Assembly: GCA_033720695.1 (NCBI GenBank)
Contig: JAWWCA010000097.1
Location: 1-13,531, forward strand
DNA from: DATGQT01 sp033720695
GTDB lineage: Bacteria > Bacteroidota > Rhodothermia > Rhodothermales > Rubricoccaceae
Length of the DNA: 13,531 nucleotides
Direction: 5' to 3'
Shown here one piece after another: positions 1-6,647 of this stretch (position 1 is its first letter; each line of letters opens with the position of its first letter). The notes under the pieces are model-generated. The model saw only the letters and a list, made by a program, of their open reading frames with translations, made no database searches and had not been told where the DNA came from. The translations under genes and the position numbers were made by a program.

Positions 1-1
1 C

Positions 2-1573
2 GAGCGGCTGAAGCAGCCCTACTGGGACCGCCTCTACCACGTCCGCAACGCGTTCCGCCTGGGCGCCTCCATCGAGGAGGTCGCCGACATCACCCGCGTG
101 GACCCCTGGTTTCTCCGCCAGATCCAGCTCCTCGTGGACGTCGAGCAGCGCCTGGAGGCGACGACGCTCGAAAACCTCGGCGCCGACCTCTTGCGGGAGG
201 CCAAGGGGCACGGCTTCTCCGACGTCCAGATCGCCTACCTCCTCGACGGCGACGACGTCACGGAGGACGACGTCCGCGAGAAGCGGGAGGGGGCGTTCGG
301 CCTCCGCCCGACGTTTCGCGTCGTGGACACCTGCGCGGGCGAGTTCGAGGCGCAGACCCCCTACTTCTACTCGACCTACGACCAGGGCGAGAGCGAGAGC
401 ACGCGGAGCGACCGCCCTAAGGTGCTCATCCTCGGCAGCGGCCCCAACCGGATCGGCCAGGGCATCGAGTTCGACTACTCGTGCGTCCACGGCGTCCTCG
501 CCGCCCGCGAGCTCGGCTACGAGGCCATCATGGTCAACTGCAACCCCGAGACGGTCTCGACCGACTTCGACGTGGCCGACAAGCTCTACTTCGAGCCGGT
601 CTTCTGGGAGCGCGTCCGCGACATCCTGGAGCTGGAGCGGCCCGACGGCGTCGTGCTCCAGCTCGGCGGCCAGACGGCGCTCAAGCTGGCGCAGCGGTTC
701 GTCGAGTACGGGCTGCCCATCTTCGGGACGCCGTTCGAGAGGATGGACCTCGCCGAGGACCGCGGGAAGTTCAGCCGCGTCTTGAAAGAGCTGGAGATCC
801 CGTTCCCGCCCTACGGCATGGCGCGGACCGTGGACGAGGCCGTGACCGTGGCCGAGGAGATCGGCTACCCCATCCTCATCCGTCCGTCGTACGTCCTCGG
901 CGGCCAGGGCATGCGCATCGCCATCAACAAGGACGAGGTGGCCGAGTACGTCGCCAATATCCTCCAGCTCTTCCCGCGCAACGAGATCCTCCTCGACCGC
1001 TTCCTCGAGAACGCCGTCGAGGTGGACGTCGACGCGCTATCGGACGGCACCGAGGTCCACGTCGTCGGCATCATGCAGCACATCGAGCCCGCCGGCGTCC
1101 ACTCCGGCGACTCGACGGCCGTGCTCCCGCCCTACTCGCTCTCCGACGAGGTGCAGGCCACGATCCGCCGCTACGTCGCCGAGATCGCGCAGCGCCTCGG
1201 CGTCGTCGGCCTCATCAACGTGCAGCTCGCCGTGAAGGGCGAGACCGTCTACGTCATCGAGGCCAACCCGCGCGCGAGCCGGACGGTCCCGTTCGTGGCG
1301 AAGGCGACGGGCGTGACGGTGGCCGGCATCGGGACGAAGCTGATGCTGGGCGAGAAGCTGGCGGGCTTCCGGGAGCGCGGCGCGCTGGAGAGCACGCTCG
1401 TGGGCTACGCCGTCAAGGAGCCGGTCTTCTCGTGGGAGAAGTTCCCCGAGGTCAACAAGGAGCTCGGCCCCGAGATGAAGTCGACGGGCGAGGCCATCGC
1501 GTTCGTGGACGACCTCACCGACGAGCACTTCTCGAAGCCGTACGAAATGAGAAACCTTTATCTCTCAAGGTGA
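2..1573 (+). CDS. carB: Carbamoyl-phosphate synthase large subunit, 3' part (5' end outside window)
   Basis: The frame is open from base 2, so the gene enters the window already in progress; 523 residues are visible. CarB makes carbamoyl phosphate from ammonia (delivered by CarA), bicarbonate and two ATP, for pyrimidine and arginine synthesis. The visible part starts in the oligomerisation domain (EEVADITRVDPWFLRQI). It continues through the second, carbamate-phosphorylating ATP-grasp half: SGPNRIGQGIEFDYS, NCNPETVSTDFD, LQLGGQTALKLA, RPSYVLGGQGM and VIEANPRASRTVPF. After EMKSTGEAIAFVDDL the protein stops within about 25 residues, so the roughly 130-residue C-terminal MGS-like allosteric domain of E. 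coli CarB is absent. From family knowledge, a short ending in RNLYLS[RK] is common in Bacteroidota-type CarB, so this is probably natural. The last eight codons (1547-1570: atg aga aac ctt tat ctc tca agg) use codons unlike the rest of the gene and are repeated downstream. Confidence 0.95.
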   Translation, partial: ERLKQPYWDRLYHVRNAFRLGASIEEVADITRVDPWFLRQIQLLVDVEQRLEATTLENLGADLLREAKGHGFSDVQIAYLLDGDDVTEDDVREKREGAFGLRPTFRVVDTCAGEFEAQTPYFYSTYDQGESESTRSDRPKVLILGSGPNRIGQGIEFDYSCVHGVLAARELGYEAIMVNCNPETVSTDFDVADKLYFEPVFWERVRDILELERPDGVVLQLGGQTALKLAQRFVEYGLPIFGTPFERMDLAEDRGKFSRVLKELEIPFPPYGMARTVDEAVTVAEEIGYPILIRPSYVLGGQGMRIAINKDEVAEYVANILQLFPRNEILLDRFLENAVEVDVDALSDGTEVHVVGIMQHIEPAGVHSGDSTAVLPPYSLSDEVQATIRRYVAEIAQRLGVVGLINVQLAVKGETVYVIEANPRASRTVPFVAKATGVTVAGIGTKLMLGEKLAGFRERGALESTLVGYAVKEPVFSWEKFPEVNKELGPEMKSTGEAIAFVDDLTDEHFSKPYEMRNLYLSR

Positions 1574-1585
1574 AGGTGTCTCATT
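1546..1585. repeat. Imperfect palindrome spanning the carB stop codon
   Basis: AATGAGAAACCTT (1546-1558) pairs with AAGGTGTCTCATT (1573-1585) at 12 of 13 positions, the exception being an A/G mismatch at 1553/1578. The 14-nt loop contains most of the active carB stop codon (TGA 1571-1573). The left arm is also coding sequence for MRNL, so the palindrome lies inside the putative 50-bp insert and starts at its boundary. It could be the terminal inverted repeats of a tiny element or an RNA hairpin at the end of the mRNA. No T-run follows, so it is not an obvious terminator by itself. Confidence 0.6.
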
Positions 1586-1596
1586 CACGCCAGCCA
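1547..1596 (+). mobile_element. Putative 50-bp insertion carrying a recoded carB 3' end
   Basis: The segment starts with the eight codons and TGA stop now used by carB and ends just before a second copy of the same peptide code. The 4-base string AATG stands at both boundaries (1546-1549 and 1596-1599), as a short target duplication or a recombination crossover would leave. Its first 24 bases are AT-rich and use aga, agg, tat and tca, codons rare in the rest of the window. It contains an inverted repeat (1546-1558 / 1573-1585). Removing it would rejoin GAA (1544-1546) to ATG CGG AAT... in frame, giving the same protein. No recombinase or transposase is present, so the insertion origin is inferred. 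Alternatives are a decayed attachment-site remnant of a lost island, or an old tandem duplication. Confidence 0.4.
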
Positions 1597-1623
1597 ATGC
1601 GGAATCTGTACCTGTCTCGGTAG
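1597..1623 (+). pseudogene. Displaced second copy of the carB C-terminal codons (MRNLYLSR-stop)
   Basis: Reading atg cgg aat ctg tac ctg tct cgg tag gives exactly the same eight residues plus stop as 1547-1573, but in another reading frame. Only the ATG is identical; all seven remaining codons differ synonymously. Its codons (cgg, ctg, tac) fit the host's GC-rich usage better than those of the upstream copy, and the carB terminator hairpin follows directly. It is therefore probably the original 3' end, now untranslated because carB stops at 1573. Confidence 0.6.
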
Positions 1624-1663
1624 ACAGCGGACGGCCCCACGCGCTCAGGTGCGGGGCCGTCCG
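1612..1663. terminator. Tandem hairpins ending the carB transcript (probably bidirectional)
   Basis: A first hairpin has a perfect 6-bp stem, ctgtct (1612-1617) with agacag (1622-1627), and a 4-nt loop; it covers the end of the displaced carB copy. A second, stronger hairpin follows: an 11-bp perfect stem, cggacggcccc (1628-1638) with ggggccgtccg (1653-1663), and a 14-nt loop. No long T-run follows on either strand. Its place between two convergent genes (carB and the 1683-2336 gene) fits a shared terminator. Confidence 0.65.
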
Positions 1664-1682
1664 TATCGAAGGGGGAGGCGTG

Positions 1683-2336
1683 CTAGCGGCGGCGGACCTC
1701 CCAGTAGAGGCGGTACCGGGCGCCGTCGCCCTCGTGGTCCGTCGTGAGGTCGTAGGTGATGTTGCCGCGGCGCTCCTGCGGGGCGTCGGCCCACCGCCCC
1801 ACGCGGTGGAGCTCGAAGTTGACGGTGTACTGCCCCATGAAGTCGTAGAGGCCTTCGGAGAGGTCACTGAGGACCTCGTCGGCATAGAAGCCGAGGCCGG
1901 CGCCGCCGGCACCCGCGGCGGCCCCGACGGCCGCGCCGCCAGTGGCTGCGCCGATCACGCCGAGGGCCGCGCCGATCCCAACCACGCCCACGACGCGCAT
2001 GGCGTTCTGCTCGGCTCGGTCGTACTCCCACAGCTGGGCGTGGAGGTCCACGTTCTGGACGGGCCCTTCCCACACCTTGAGGTTGTAGGCGCGGCGCGTC
2101 CCGGCGTCGAACCGGCCGATGTCTTCGTGGGAGACGTGGACGCGCGTTACGTTGTACCGGTCCTCGGAGTGGACGATGACGAAGGGCTCGTCAGAGCGGG
2201 CCCCCCACACGTGATGGGACTCGCTGAGGCACTCGATGCCCTTGAGCCAGATGGAGTAGGTGTGACGGTCCTGCGCGGCGGCGTCGAGGGCGGCGGCGGT
2301 CAGGAGCACGGCGAGGAAGAGGAGGCGGGTCAGCAT
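1683..2336 (-). CDS. Secreted Gly/Ala-zipper protein of unknown function
   Basis: A 217-residue protein whose family I do not recognise with confidence. Residues 1-21 form a signal peptide (LLFLAVLLTAAALDAAA), with likely cleavage before Q22, so it should be exported to the periplasm or surface; there is no lipobox. Residues 23-110 look beta-rich (KGIECLSESHH, DEPFVIVHSEDRYN, AYNLKVWEGPVQNV). Residues 115-150 form a Gly/Ala-rich segment (GVVGIGAALGVIGAATGG) like the glycine-zipper helices that insert into or span membranes. The remaining 65 residues are polar and end in a beta-like stretch (YRLYWEVRRR). It is the downstream gene of a possible minus-strand pair with the FAS1 lipoprotein, 121 bp apart, and converges on carB. 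No Shine-Dalgarno sequence precedes the ATG. Function is unknown. Confidence 0.75.
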   Translation of the reverse strand: MLTRLLFLAVLLTAAALDAAAQDRHTYSIWLKGIECLSESHHVWGARSDEPFVIVHSEDRYNVTRVHVSHEDIGRFDAGTRRAYNLKVWEGPVQNVDLHAQLWEYDRAEQNAMRVVGVVGIGAALGVIGAATGGAAVGAAAGAGGAGLGFYADEVLSDLSEGLYDFMGQYTVNFELHRVGRWADAPQERRGNITYDLTTDHEGDGARYRLYWEVRRR

Positions 2337-2364
2337 GGCCGTTCGGGGCTGGGTGAGAGGGGTT

Positions 2365-2394
2365 CACCTCTACACGCCGCGATCCGCCACCAAA
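2365..2394 (-). promoter_or_regulatory. Possible Bacteroidota-type promoter for the 1683-2336 gene
   Basis: On the minus strand, TTTG (2394-2391) lies 18 nt before TAGAGGTG (2372-2365). This partly matches the TTTG / TAnnTTTG elements known for Bacteroidota primary sigma factor. A start about 7 nt further would give a leader of about 20 nt. The match in the second box is only partial, so this is tentative. Confidence 0.25.
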
Positions 2395-2407
2395 CCGATC
2401 ACAACCG

Positions 2408-2421
2408 CCCGATTCTTCGGG
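2408..2421 (-). terminator. Small hairpin after the FAS1 gene, weak terminator candidate
   Basis: cccga (2408-2412) and tcggg (2417-2421) can form a 5-bp stem with a 4-nt loop, about 37 bp beyond the FAS1 gene stop on the minus strand. No T-run follows on that strand. The rest of the 121-bp gap (2337-2457) shows only a possible promoter. Confidence 0.25.
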
Positions 2422-2457
2422 ACCTCCCGCGCCGGGCTCGTTCCGCAGCACGCGTGG

Positions 2458-4209
2458 TCAGTTGCACTGCACCGGCGGGTCGGGGAAGAGCGAGAGCCAC
2501 GTGTTGACGCCGTGGACGATCCCGTTCGTTGCCTCCAGGTCGAGGTCGGTGACCAGCGCTTCCTTGGTGCCCAGGCTCGTGGTGCGCGAGGCGAGGCCGT
2601 TGTCGATGACGATGAGGCCGCCGCCGAGGTCCTCGATCGCAAACCCGAGTGGGTTGGACATCACGATGCCCTCCGCCGTGTGGTCAAAGATGGTGTCGTC
2701 GGCGAGACAGTCGTTGTCGGGGTCGAAATAGAATCCTGAGACGACCTGCGGCGCGACGACCGTGAAGGGGGCGTCGGTGCGGTACGTCTCGGTCAGCCCG
2801 GCGATCGCCATGAGGTCGAGGAAGCGCGTGTAGCCGGCGAGGAATGTCCGGTCCACCACGTTCACATCAGGGAGCAGGATGCCGTCCATGAGGTGGAGGA
2901 TGCCGTTCGACGCGCGGAGGTCGAGGAACGCGCTCAGTTCGCCCCCATCCACGAGCAGGCTACCCGACGAGTCCAGCTGGACGTTGATCGTGTTGCCGTC
3001 GTCGAGAGAGGGGAACGTCGCCCCAAGCACGAGCGCGTCGCTGGGGACCACGCCCTCGGTGAGGTGGTGGCGGAGGAGCCGGGGGAGGAGGTCGGCCTGC
3101 TGGTTCCCCAGGAGCGGGTTGTAGACGTTGTTGCCGAGCGACGTGAAGGCGCCGTCGGTCGGCACGAAGAAGGTGTAGGGGCCCGGGTCGTCGAGGAGGT
3201 CGGAGAGGCCGACGGACGCGAGGGCGGCCCGGACGCGGCCGGCCTGGGGGATGAGGTCGAGCCGCTCGGCGATCGTGAGGTGCTCCAGCAGCGGGCCGGC
3301 GATGACGTGGAGGACCCCGTTGCTCGTCGCGACGTCGGCGGCGAGGATGCGGGCGTCGTTGACGAGGGGGAGGCCGCGGGCATCGCGGGAGAACACGAGC
3401 CGCGAGCCCTCGTCGGAGACCACCTCCTCGGCGCCGAGGAGGTCGTCGAGCGAGCGGACGCCCTCGGTGAGGTGGTAGCGGAGGACGCGCTCGCGGAGGC
3501 CGGCCTCCGCGCCGAGGAGGGCCTCGGCCCCGCCGGGCTGCCGGGCGAACCCGTCGTCGAGGACGGCGAGGACGGTGATGCCGCCCCCGACGAGCTGGGG
3601 GAGGAGCCCCGTCTGGTCGAGCGCCTCCTCGAACGCGTCGGTGTAGGGGAGGACGGCGAGCCGCTCGGCCAGGTCGAGGTGGGAGGCGATCACGCCGTCG
3701 ACGGCGTGGACGAGGCCGTTGTTCGCCTCCCGGTCGGCCTCCTCGACGCGCACGCCGGCCACGACGAGCGCCCCGCCGTCGGCGACGGTCACGGGGAGCG
3801 GGACGTCGTCGAGGCTGGTGAGGGCGCCGCCCTCGGCGGCGAGGGCGCGGAGGTCCTCGGCGGTGTGGCGCCCGCGGACGACGTGGGCGCGGAGGACCTC
3901 GGCGAGGAGGGCGTCGGAGGCGCCGTCGAGGAGGACGCCCGCGCTCCGGGTGCCGAGGAGGTAGAACGCCTCGTCGGTGGGGGCGAAGACGGTGAAGGGC
4001 CCGCCGCCGGCGAGGAGCCCGGCGAGGTCGGCCTGCGCGAGCGCGGCGTCGAGGGTGGCGAACCCGCCGTCCTCGGCGATGAGCGCCGCCACGGTCGCGG
4101 CGGGCGGCTCTTCGGGCGGGGCGACGACGCCCTCGTCGCACCCGGCGAGGGCGAGGAGCGCGGCGGCGGCGCAGAGGAGAACAGGGCGGGGCGGCAGGAG
4201 GACGGCCAT
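2458..4209 (-). CDS. Surface lipoprotein with four fasciclin (FAS1) domains
   Basis: A 583-residue protein. The frame is open further upstream, but ATG at 4209 is chosen because it gives a perfect lipoprotein signal: hydrophobic core, then LALAGC with the lipidated Cys at 24, followed by an acidic/Pro-rich linker. Four FAS1 domains follow, at roughly 40-175, 180-307, 312-446 and 451-575. Each ends in the conserved H-box (NNGLVHAVDGV, SNGVLHVIAGPL, SNGILHLMDGIL, TNGIVHGVNTWL). The front motif is canonical in domains 1 and 3 (FTVFAPTDEAF, YTFFVPTDGAF) but degenerate in 2 (ITVLAVLDDGF) and 4 (FTVVAPQVVSGF). FAS1 domains mediate cell-cell or matrix adhesion, so an outer-membrane-anchored adhesin or matrix protein is inferred. 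Domain 4 is short and contains Cys501; Cys582 lies at the C-terminus, a possible disulphide. It is transcribed divergently from the TonB receptor gene, 162 bp away. Confidence 0.92.
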   Translation of the reverse strand: MAVLLPPRPVLLCAAAALLALAGCDEGVVAPPEEPPAATVAALIAEDGGFATLDAALAQADLAGLLAGGGPFTVFAPTDEAFYLLGTRSAGVLLDGASDALLAEVLRAHVVRGRHTAEDLRALAAEGGALTSLDDVPLPVTVADGGALVVAGVRVEEADREANNGLVHAVDGVIASHLDLAERLAVLPYTDAFEEALDQTGLLPQLVGGGITVLAVLDDGFARQPGGAEALLGAEAGLRERVLRYHLTEGVRSLDDLLGAEEVVSDEGSRLVFSRDARGLPLVNDARILAADVATSNGVLHVIAGPLLEHLTIAERLDLIPQAGRVRAALASVGLSDLLDDPGPYTFFVPTDGAFTSLGNNVYNPLLGNQQADLLPRLLRHHLTEGVVPSDALVLGATFPSLDDGNTINVQLDSSGSLLVDGGELSAFLDLRASNGILHLMDGILLPDVNVVDRTFLAGYTRFLDLMAIAGLTETYRTDAPFTVVAPQVVSGFYFDPDNDCLADDTIFDHTAEGIVMSNPLGFAIEDLGGGLIVIDNGLASRTTSLGTKEALVTDLDLEATNGIVHGVNTWLSLFPDPPVQCN

Positions 4210-4257
4210 GAATACCAGGAGCGGGCCCGGCGCGGGTGGGAGTCGGAGCGAGCCGGA

Positions 4258-4264
4258 CAATCTA
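4258..4264 (-). promoter_or_regulatory. Candidate -10-like box (TAGATTG) for the FAS1 gene
   Basis: TAGATTG on the minus strand would place a transcription start about 40 nt before the ATG at 4209. The same heptamer occurs on the plus strand at 4343-4349 before the divergent receptor gene. No clear -33/-35 element is visible, so this is a weak prediction. Confidence 0.25.
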
Positions 4265-4342
4265 TCGGCAACCGGGCCTGCGGGCGCGCGGGGCACATGC
4301 TTTCACCCGAATCGCGTGCGGCGATCCCGGGCCGTGTCGGAG

Positions 4343-4349
4343 TAGATTG
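4343..4349 (+). promoter_or_regulatory. Candidate -10-like box (TAGATTG) for the TonB receptor gene
   Basis: TAGATTG lies 22 nt before the ATG at 4372, implying a leader of about 15 nt. It is identical to the heptamer in the opposite-strand promoter region at 4264-4258. No clear upstream element is visible. Confidence 0.25.
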
Positions 4350-4371
4350 CGCCCCCTCCCGAATCCGCCCT

Positions 4372-6630
4372 ATGTGTCGCCCGACCCGCCGCCGGCTCGC
4401 CGCCGGCGGCCTGCTTCTCGCCGTCCTCCTCCTCGCCTCGGCCGCGCCGCGCGCGCAGTCGGCCGCCCTCCGCGGCTTCGTCACCGACGAGGGCGACGGG
4501 CAGCCGCTCCTCGGCGTCAACGTCGTCCTCGAACGCGATGGCGCGCTCTACGGGGCCACCACCGACACCGACGGGCTCTACACCGTCACCGGCCTCGCGC
4601 CGGGCCGCTACGCCCTCCGCGCCACCTTCATCGGGTACGCCCCGCACCGCGACACCCTCGACCTGGAGCCGGGCGTGCGCACCTACAGCATCGCCCTGGC
4701 GACGGGCGACGAGCGGCTCGACGAGGTCGTCGTCCAGAGCGAGCGGGCCTCGGGGGCGGCGAACGTCGTCGCCGGGCTCCAGCAGGTGCGGCCCGAGGAC
4801 ATCGCGCGGGTCCCGGCGCCGGACGTCTCCGGCGACCTCGCCAACTACCTCACGACGCTGCCGGGCGTGGTGACGACCGGGGACCAGGGCGGGCAGGTGT
4901 TCATCCGCGGCGGCGAGCCGAGCCAGAACCTCGTCTACCTCGACGGCATCCCGCTCTACCAGCCGTTCCACGTCCTCGGCTTCTACTCCGCCTTCCCCAC
5001 CGACGTCGTCGCCGAGGCCGACGTCTACGCGGGCGGCTACGGTGCGCGCTACGGCGGCCAGCTCTCGTCCGTCCTCGACGTCTCGGCGCGGACGGGCAAC
5101 AAGCGGCGGTTCAGCGGGGCCGGCTCGGTGGCCCCGTTCGTGAGCACGGCCCTCGTCGAGGGGCCGCTCGTGCCCGACCGCGTCTCGTTCGTCGCCAACG
5201 GCCGGCTCTCGGTCATCGAGCAGGGGGCGGCGAACCTCGTGGACCGCGACCTCCCCTACACCTTCGGCGACGTGTTCGGGAAGGTCCACGCCACGCCCAC
5301 GGAGAGCAGCCAGCTCTCGCTGACGGGGATCCACACCTTCGACCGCGCCGCGCTCGGCGACACCGCCTCCGTCCGGCCCGAGGAGATCCGGTGGTCGAAC
5401 ACGGCCGGCGGCTTCCGCTTCCTGTTCCTCCCCGTCAACGTCCGCCTCCTGGCCGACGTCGAGCTGACGGCGACGCGGCTGAACACCGAGGTGGGCCCGC
5501 CCGACGCGGCCGACCGCCGCTCCGAGATCGAGCGGTTCGGGGCCGGGTTCCACTTCACCTACTTCCTCGGCGGGGCCGACCTCGACTTCGGCGGCTTCCT
5601 CGAGAGCGTCCGCATCGACTCCCGCCTCGGGGGGCTCTACCAGAACGTCGAGGACGAGAGCCGCTCGATCACGCAGGCGGGGCTCTACCTCGAGCCCGAG
5701 TTCAAGCCCGGGCCGTGGCTCTCGCTCCGGCCGGGCCTCCGGGTGACGACCTCGCCCAGCCTCGACCTCGTCTTCGCCGAGCCCCGCCTCCGCGTGGTCT
5801 CGCGCCTCGGCCCGCACCAGCTCAGCGCCGCCGGCGGCCTCTACCACCAGGCGCTCGTGGGCCTCAACGACCGCCGCGACATCACGAGCCTCTTCACGGC
5901 GTGGACGACGATCCCCACGGGCGAGGCCCCGCGCGCGTGGCACGCCATCGGCGGCTACCGCGTCACGCCCGCGCCGTGGCTGGACCTCGCCGTGGAAGGG
6001 TTCTACAAGTGGCTCGAGAACCTCTCGATCCCGGAGTGGACCGCCACGCCGCGCCTGACGACGGCGCTGCAGCCGGCCTCCGGCCGCGCCTACGGCGGCG
6101 ACGCCCGCGTCGAGCTCCGTGGCGGGCCGTTCTACGGCTACGTCAACTACGGCTACTCCTACGTCCGCTACGAGGCCGAGCAGGCGTTCTACGAGCTGTG
6201 GTTCGGGTCCGAGCGCCTCGCCTTCAGCCCGCCCCACGACCGCCGCCACCAGGTCAACGCCCTCCTCAGCGCCACGGTGGGCGGGTTCGACCTCTCCGCG
6301 CGCTGGCAGTACGGCTCGGGCCTCCCCTTCAGCCGCGCCCTCGGCTTCGACGTGTTCATGGACATCGGCGACGGGATCGACCCGTTCACCGAGGGCGGCG
6401 AGCCGCGCGTGATCTACGAGCGACCCTACAACAGCCGGCTCCCGGCCTACCACCGCCTCGACCTCTCGGCCGAGCGGACGTTCGACCTCGGCGCCGCCGA
6501 CCTCACCGCGCAGGCCGGCGTCATCAACGTATACGACCGCCCCAACCTCTTCGCCTTCGACCTCTTCACGCTCCGCCGCTCGGACCAGCTCCCGCTCGTC
6601 CCCGTGTTCGGCCTGAAGCTCTCGTACTGA
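4372..6630 (+). CDS. TonB-dependent outer-membrane receptor with carboxypeptidase-regulatory-like domain
   Basis: A 752-residue receptor. The frame is open for about 1.5 kb upstream, but that is antisense to the FAS1 gene. ATG at 4372 is chosen because it starts a signal peptide (GGLLLAVLLLASAAPRAQ). Residues 33-115 are a CarboxypepD_reg-like/TTR-type domain (LRGFVTDEGDGQPLLGVNVV, TDTDGLYTVTGLAPGRY). A plug domain follows at about 140-240 (LPGVVTTGDQGGQVFIRGG, LVYLDGIPLYQPFHVLGF, GARYGGQLSSVLDVS). The rest is a beta barrel rich in alternating aromatic strands, ending FGLKLSY with the terminal aromatic expected for BAM insertion. Such receptors import bulky ligands using energy from TonB-ExbBD. 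It is not an obvious SusC: it is shorter than usual and no SusD gene is adjacent. The substrate cannot be read from sequence. The DUF4249-like lipoprotein gene starts 17 bp downstream, so the two are probably one operon. Confidence 0.93.
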   Translation: MCRPTRRRLAAGGLLLAVLLLASAAPRAQSAALRGFVTDEGDGQPLLGVNVVLERDGALYGATTDTDGLYTVTGLAPGRYALRATFIGYAPHRDTLDLEPGVRTYSIALATGDERLDEVVVQSERASGAANVVAGLQQVRPEDIARVPAPDVSGDLANYLTTLPGVVTTGDQGGQVFIRGGEPSQNLVYLDGIPLYQPFHVLGFYSAFPTDVVAEADVYAGGYGARYGGQLSSVLDVSARTGNKRRFSGAGSVAPFVSTALVEGPLVPDRVSFVANGRLSVIEQGAANLVDRDLPYTFGDVFGKVHATPTESSQLSLTGIHTFDRAALGDTASVRPEEIRWSNTAGGFRFLFLPVNVRLLADVELTATRLNTEVGPPDAADRRSEIERFGAGFHFTYFLGGADLDFGGFLESVRIDSRLGGLYQNVEDESRSITQAGLYLEPEFKPGPWLSLRPGLRVTTSPSLDLVFAEPRLRVVSRLGPHQLSAAGGLYHQALVGLNDRRDITSLFTAWTTIPTGEAPRAWHAIGGYRVTPAPWLDLAVEGFYKWLENLSIPEWTATPRLTTALQPASGRAYGGDARVELRGGPFYGYVNYGYSYVRYEAEQAFYELWFGSERLAFSPPHDRRHQVNALLSATVGGFDLSARWQYGSGLPFSRALGFDVFMDIGDGIDPFTEGGEPRVIYERPYNSRLPAYHRLDLSAERTFDLGAADLTAQAGVINVYDRPNLFAFDLFTLRRSDQLPLVPVFGLKLSY

Positions 6631-6647
6631 CGCCGGTGACCGCCCGC

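Noticed and set aside
1546..1600. Integron attC site or tRNA fragment as the source of the carB-tail insert
   Set aside because: No attC-type core sites (RYYYAAC / GTTRRRY) in the proper arrangement and no tRNA-like T-loop or CCA-ended stem are visible.
481..1623. 380-codon plus-strand open frame over carB
   Set aside because: Arg/Pro-rich translation typical of a shadow frame in GC-rich DNA; only its last eight codons are meaningful, as the displaced carB end.
2893..4371. Open frame extending the TonB receptor about 490 codons upstream
   Set aside because: It is antisense to the FAS1 gene, low in complexity (Glu/Gly/Val-rich) and precedes a clean signal peptide at 4372.
4303..6453. 716-codon minus-strand open frame
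   Set aside because: Antisense to the TonB receptor; Glu/Val/Arg-rich composition with no recognisable domain.
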